Part shown: piece by piece, positions 12,751 to 13,914 of the stretch
Layout: every line of letters begins with the position of its first letter
How positions within the stretch are numbered: position 1 is the first letter of the stretch
From: Actinomycetota bacterium
GTDB lineage: Bacteria; Actinomycetota; Actinomycetes; Nanopelagicales; Nanopelagicaceae
DNA: 13,914 bases
NCBI GenBank assembly: GCA_947381255.1
Contig: CANCUC010000007.1
Coordinates: 1-13,914, forward strand
Reading direction: 5' to 3'
The notes under the pieces: model-generated
What the model saw: only the letters and a program-made list of their open reading frames with translations
Databases searched by the model: none
Told to the model about the DNA's origin: nothing
Made by a program: the position numbers and the translations under genes

Positions 12751-13353
12751 ATGGCCGAGATTCAAATCAACGGTAGCAAGCGCACCAATTTTGGTAAGGG
12801 TGCATCACGCCGCGATCGTAAGGCTGGTTTAGTTCCTGCCGTTATCTATGGTCACAACGCAGAGCCACAACACGTCGCTCTTCCATCACGCGAATTAGCA
12901 ACTGCTCTCAAGGCTTCAAACGTGCTTCTCAACGTTAGCTTTGATGGAAAGTCAGAGCTCGTTCTTCCAAAGTCAGTTTCAAAGAACCCATTGACCGGAA
13001 TCTTCGAGCACATCGATCTTCTCGTTGTCCGTAAGGGTGAGAAGGTAACTGTTGAAGTTCCTGTTCACACTGAAGGTCAGTTCGATAAGGATGGAATCCT
13101 CGAGCACGTTAACAACACCATCGAAGTTGAAGCAGAAGCTACTTCGATCCCAGCATTCTTAGTTCTTGATCTCACCGGTATGCCTGCAGGCACAAGCAAG
13201 ACCGCTGCAGATGTAAAGCTTCCTGCAGGTACAACTCTCGTCTCAGATCCTGAGCTCGTGGTTGTTCACTTGTCAGAGCGCTCAACATCATCAGATGCTG
13301 AGACACCTGCTGCCGCACCTGCTGCAGAGGCAACTCCTGCTGCTACGAACTAA
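12751..13353 (+). CDS. rplY: 50S ribosomal protein L25 (CTC/TL5 family)
   Basis: Binds 5S rRNA in the large ribosomal subunit. The 200-aa protein is the long general-stress-protein (CTC/TL5) form. The N-terminal L25 domain (about 1-95) has 'RTNFGKGASRRDRKAGLVPAVIYGH' and 'LVLPKSVSKNPLTGIFEHIDLLVV'. The C-terminal beta domain (about 96-183) has 'KVTVEVPVHTEGQ', 'NTIEVEAEATSIPAFLVLDLTGM' and 'VKLPAGTTLVSDPELVVVHL'. An Ala/Pro/Thr-rich tail of about 15 residues follows, typical of actinobacterial L25. Ribosome site AAGGGAG lies 6 nt before the ATG. Codon choice looks more biased than in neighbours, as expected for a highly expressed gene. It has its own promoter region after prs and is followed 23 bp later by pth. 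Confidence 0.96.
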   Translation: MAEIQINGSKRTNFGKGASRRDRKAGLVPAVIYGHNAEPQHVALPSRELATALKASNVLLNVSFDGKSELVLPKSVSKNPLTGIFEHIDLLVVRKGEKVTVEVPVHTEGQFDKDGILEHVNNTIEVEAEATSIPAFLVLDLTGMPAGTSKTAADVKLPAGTTLVSDPELVVVHLSERSTSSDAETPAAAPAAEATPAATN

Positions 13354-13376
13354 TCGATAGCAACTAACTCTTAACC

Positions 13377-13914
13377 ATGGCTGATCGCTGGCTGGTTTTC
13401 GGACTCGGAAACCCCGGCGATCAATATGCCAAAACCCGCCACAACATTGGCCATATGGTCATTAATTACCTGGCGAGCAATTCAAAATTTACATCACATA
13501 AATCTCGCACCGAAATAGCCGATATCTATCTCGGACAATTTCCACTTACACTCGCAAAATCGAAGTTGTATATGAATGAGTCAGGTGCGCCACTCAAAGC
13601 ACTAGCTGACTTCTACAAGGTTTCTGCCGACCACTTAATCGTTATTCAAGATGAGATTGATCTGCCCTTTAACTCAATCCGCATCAAGCAAGGTGGTGGC
13701 GATAACGGCCACAACGGCTTGAAGGACATAACCAAACATTTCGCAGGTCCTGATTACTACCGGGTCAGGCTTGGCGTGGGTCGTCCATCCGGCCCACAAG
13801 CTCCAGCGGATTGGGTATTAAAGCCTTTCTCAAGTGCCGAACAGAAAGAACTCCCTGACTTCGTCGCTCGTGGCGCTGAAGCTGTTGAACGTTTGATTGA
13901 AAAAGGTTTAGAGG
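13377..13914 (+). CDS. pth: Peptidyl-tRNA hydrolase (3' end beyond window)
   Basis: Releases peptides from prematurely dissociated peptidyl-tRNA, freeing the tRNA in the cytoplasm. The frame runs from ATG 13377 to the right edge without a stop (179 codons); the family is about 185-200 aa, so only the last few residues are missing. Motifs: 'VFGLGNPGDQYAKTRHNIGH' (7-26) with catalytic H22 and N12; 'LAKSKLYMNESGAPL' with the conserved Asn; the 'VIQDEIDLPF' acidic site; 'GGGDNGHNGLKDI'; and 'YYRVRLGVGRPSG'. It follows rplY by 23 bp, the usual rplY-pth pair. No Shine-Dalgarno is seen; TAACTC lies 6 nt before the ATG, a near match to the leaderless -10 layout used elsewhere here, but it lacks the final T. 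Confidence 0.96.
   Translation, partial: MADRWLVFGLGNPGDQYAKTRHNIGHMVINYLASNSKFTSHKSRTEIADIYLGQFPLTLAKSKLYMNESGAPLKALADFYKVSADHLIVIQDEIDLPFNSIRIKQGGGDNGHNGLKDITKHFAGPDYYRVRLGVGRPSGPQAPADWVLKPFSSAEQKELPDFVARGAEAVERLIEKGLE

Noticed and set aside
1..13914. CRISPR array, insertion sequence, prophage or att site
   Set aside because: No spaced direct repeats, transposase or integrase frames or long terminal inverted repeats were seen; nearly all sequence is accounted for by core genes.

Overview
This window looks like a chromosomal core-gene segment of a streamlined actinobacterium, probably a freshwater acI (Nanopelagicales)-like lineage. The evidence is gene order and gene packing. The order fau / moeA-like / rimJ-like / membrane protein, pmt <-> rsmI, metG-tatD-rsmA-ispE, tRNA-Gln, glmU-prs-rplY-pth is the actinobacterial arrangement familiar from Mycobacterium tuberculosis (Rv0992c-Rv0996, pmt Rv1002c, rsmI, metS, tatD, ksgA, ispE, glmU, prsA, rplY, pth). 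Genes are packed with 0-3 bp gaps or 1-4 bp overlaps, base composition is near 50% GC, and some genes found between these in larger relatives (galU, rpfB) are absent. The lineage call is inference. I see no mobile elements, CRISPR arrays or signs of recent transfer.

Layout. 1-585 is the 3' end of a CtaG-type cytochrome oxidase assembly gene, overlapping tail to tail with fau (5-formyl-THF cyclo-ligase, minus strand). 1177-3484 holds three plus-strand genes: a MoeA/gephyrin-like protein lacking the MoeA catalytic insert, a RimJ-type GNAT acetyltransferase, and a three-TM membrane protein. By position and architecture these match the Glp-RimJ-GLPR cell-division locus described in Corynebacterium. 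3487-4848 (minus) is the protein O-mannosyltransferase Pmt, facing that locus tail to tail with 2 bp between stops. From a 32-bp divergent gap the plus-strand run starts: rsmI, then metG-tatD-rsmA-ispE, tightly coupled. A 247-bp gap holds tRNA-Gln(UUG) and a hairpin-rich glmU leader. glmU-prs overlap by 4 bp, and a 171-bp gap with a hairpin, promoter and structured leader precedes rplY (L25/CTC). pth begins 23 bp later and runs off the right edge.

How the genes relate. Most are housekeeping: rRNA methylation (RsmI, RsmA), translation (MetRS, tRNA-Gln, L25, Pth), precursor supply (IspE for isoprenoids, GlmU for UDP-GlcNAc, Prs for PRPP, Fau for folate) and envelope work (Pmt, CtaG). The most unusual part is 1177-3484. 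The MoeA homologue has lost domain II, most of domain I and its molybdopterin active-site motifs, yet keeps the gephyrin-type III/IV fold beside its putative membrane receptor. That suggests a MoeA fold kept purely as a division scaffold.

A second theme is leaderless expression. Several transcription-unit-leading genes (glp-like, pmt, metG and probably the GLPR-like gene and rsmI) have a TANNNT-like -10 box ending 6-8 nt before the start codon and no convincing Shine-Dalgarno. fau, glmU, prs and rplY have recognisable Shine-Dalgarno sites.
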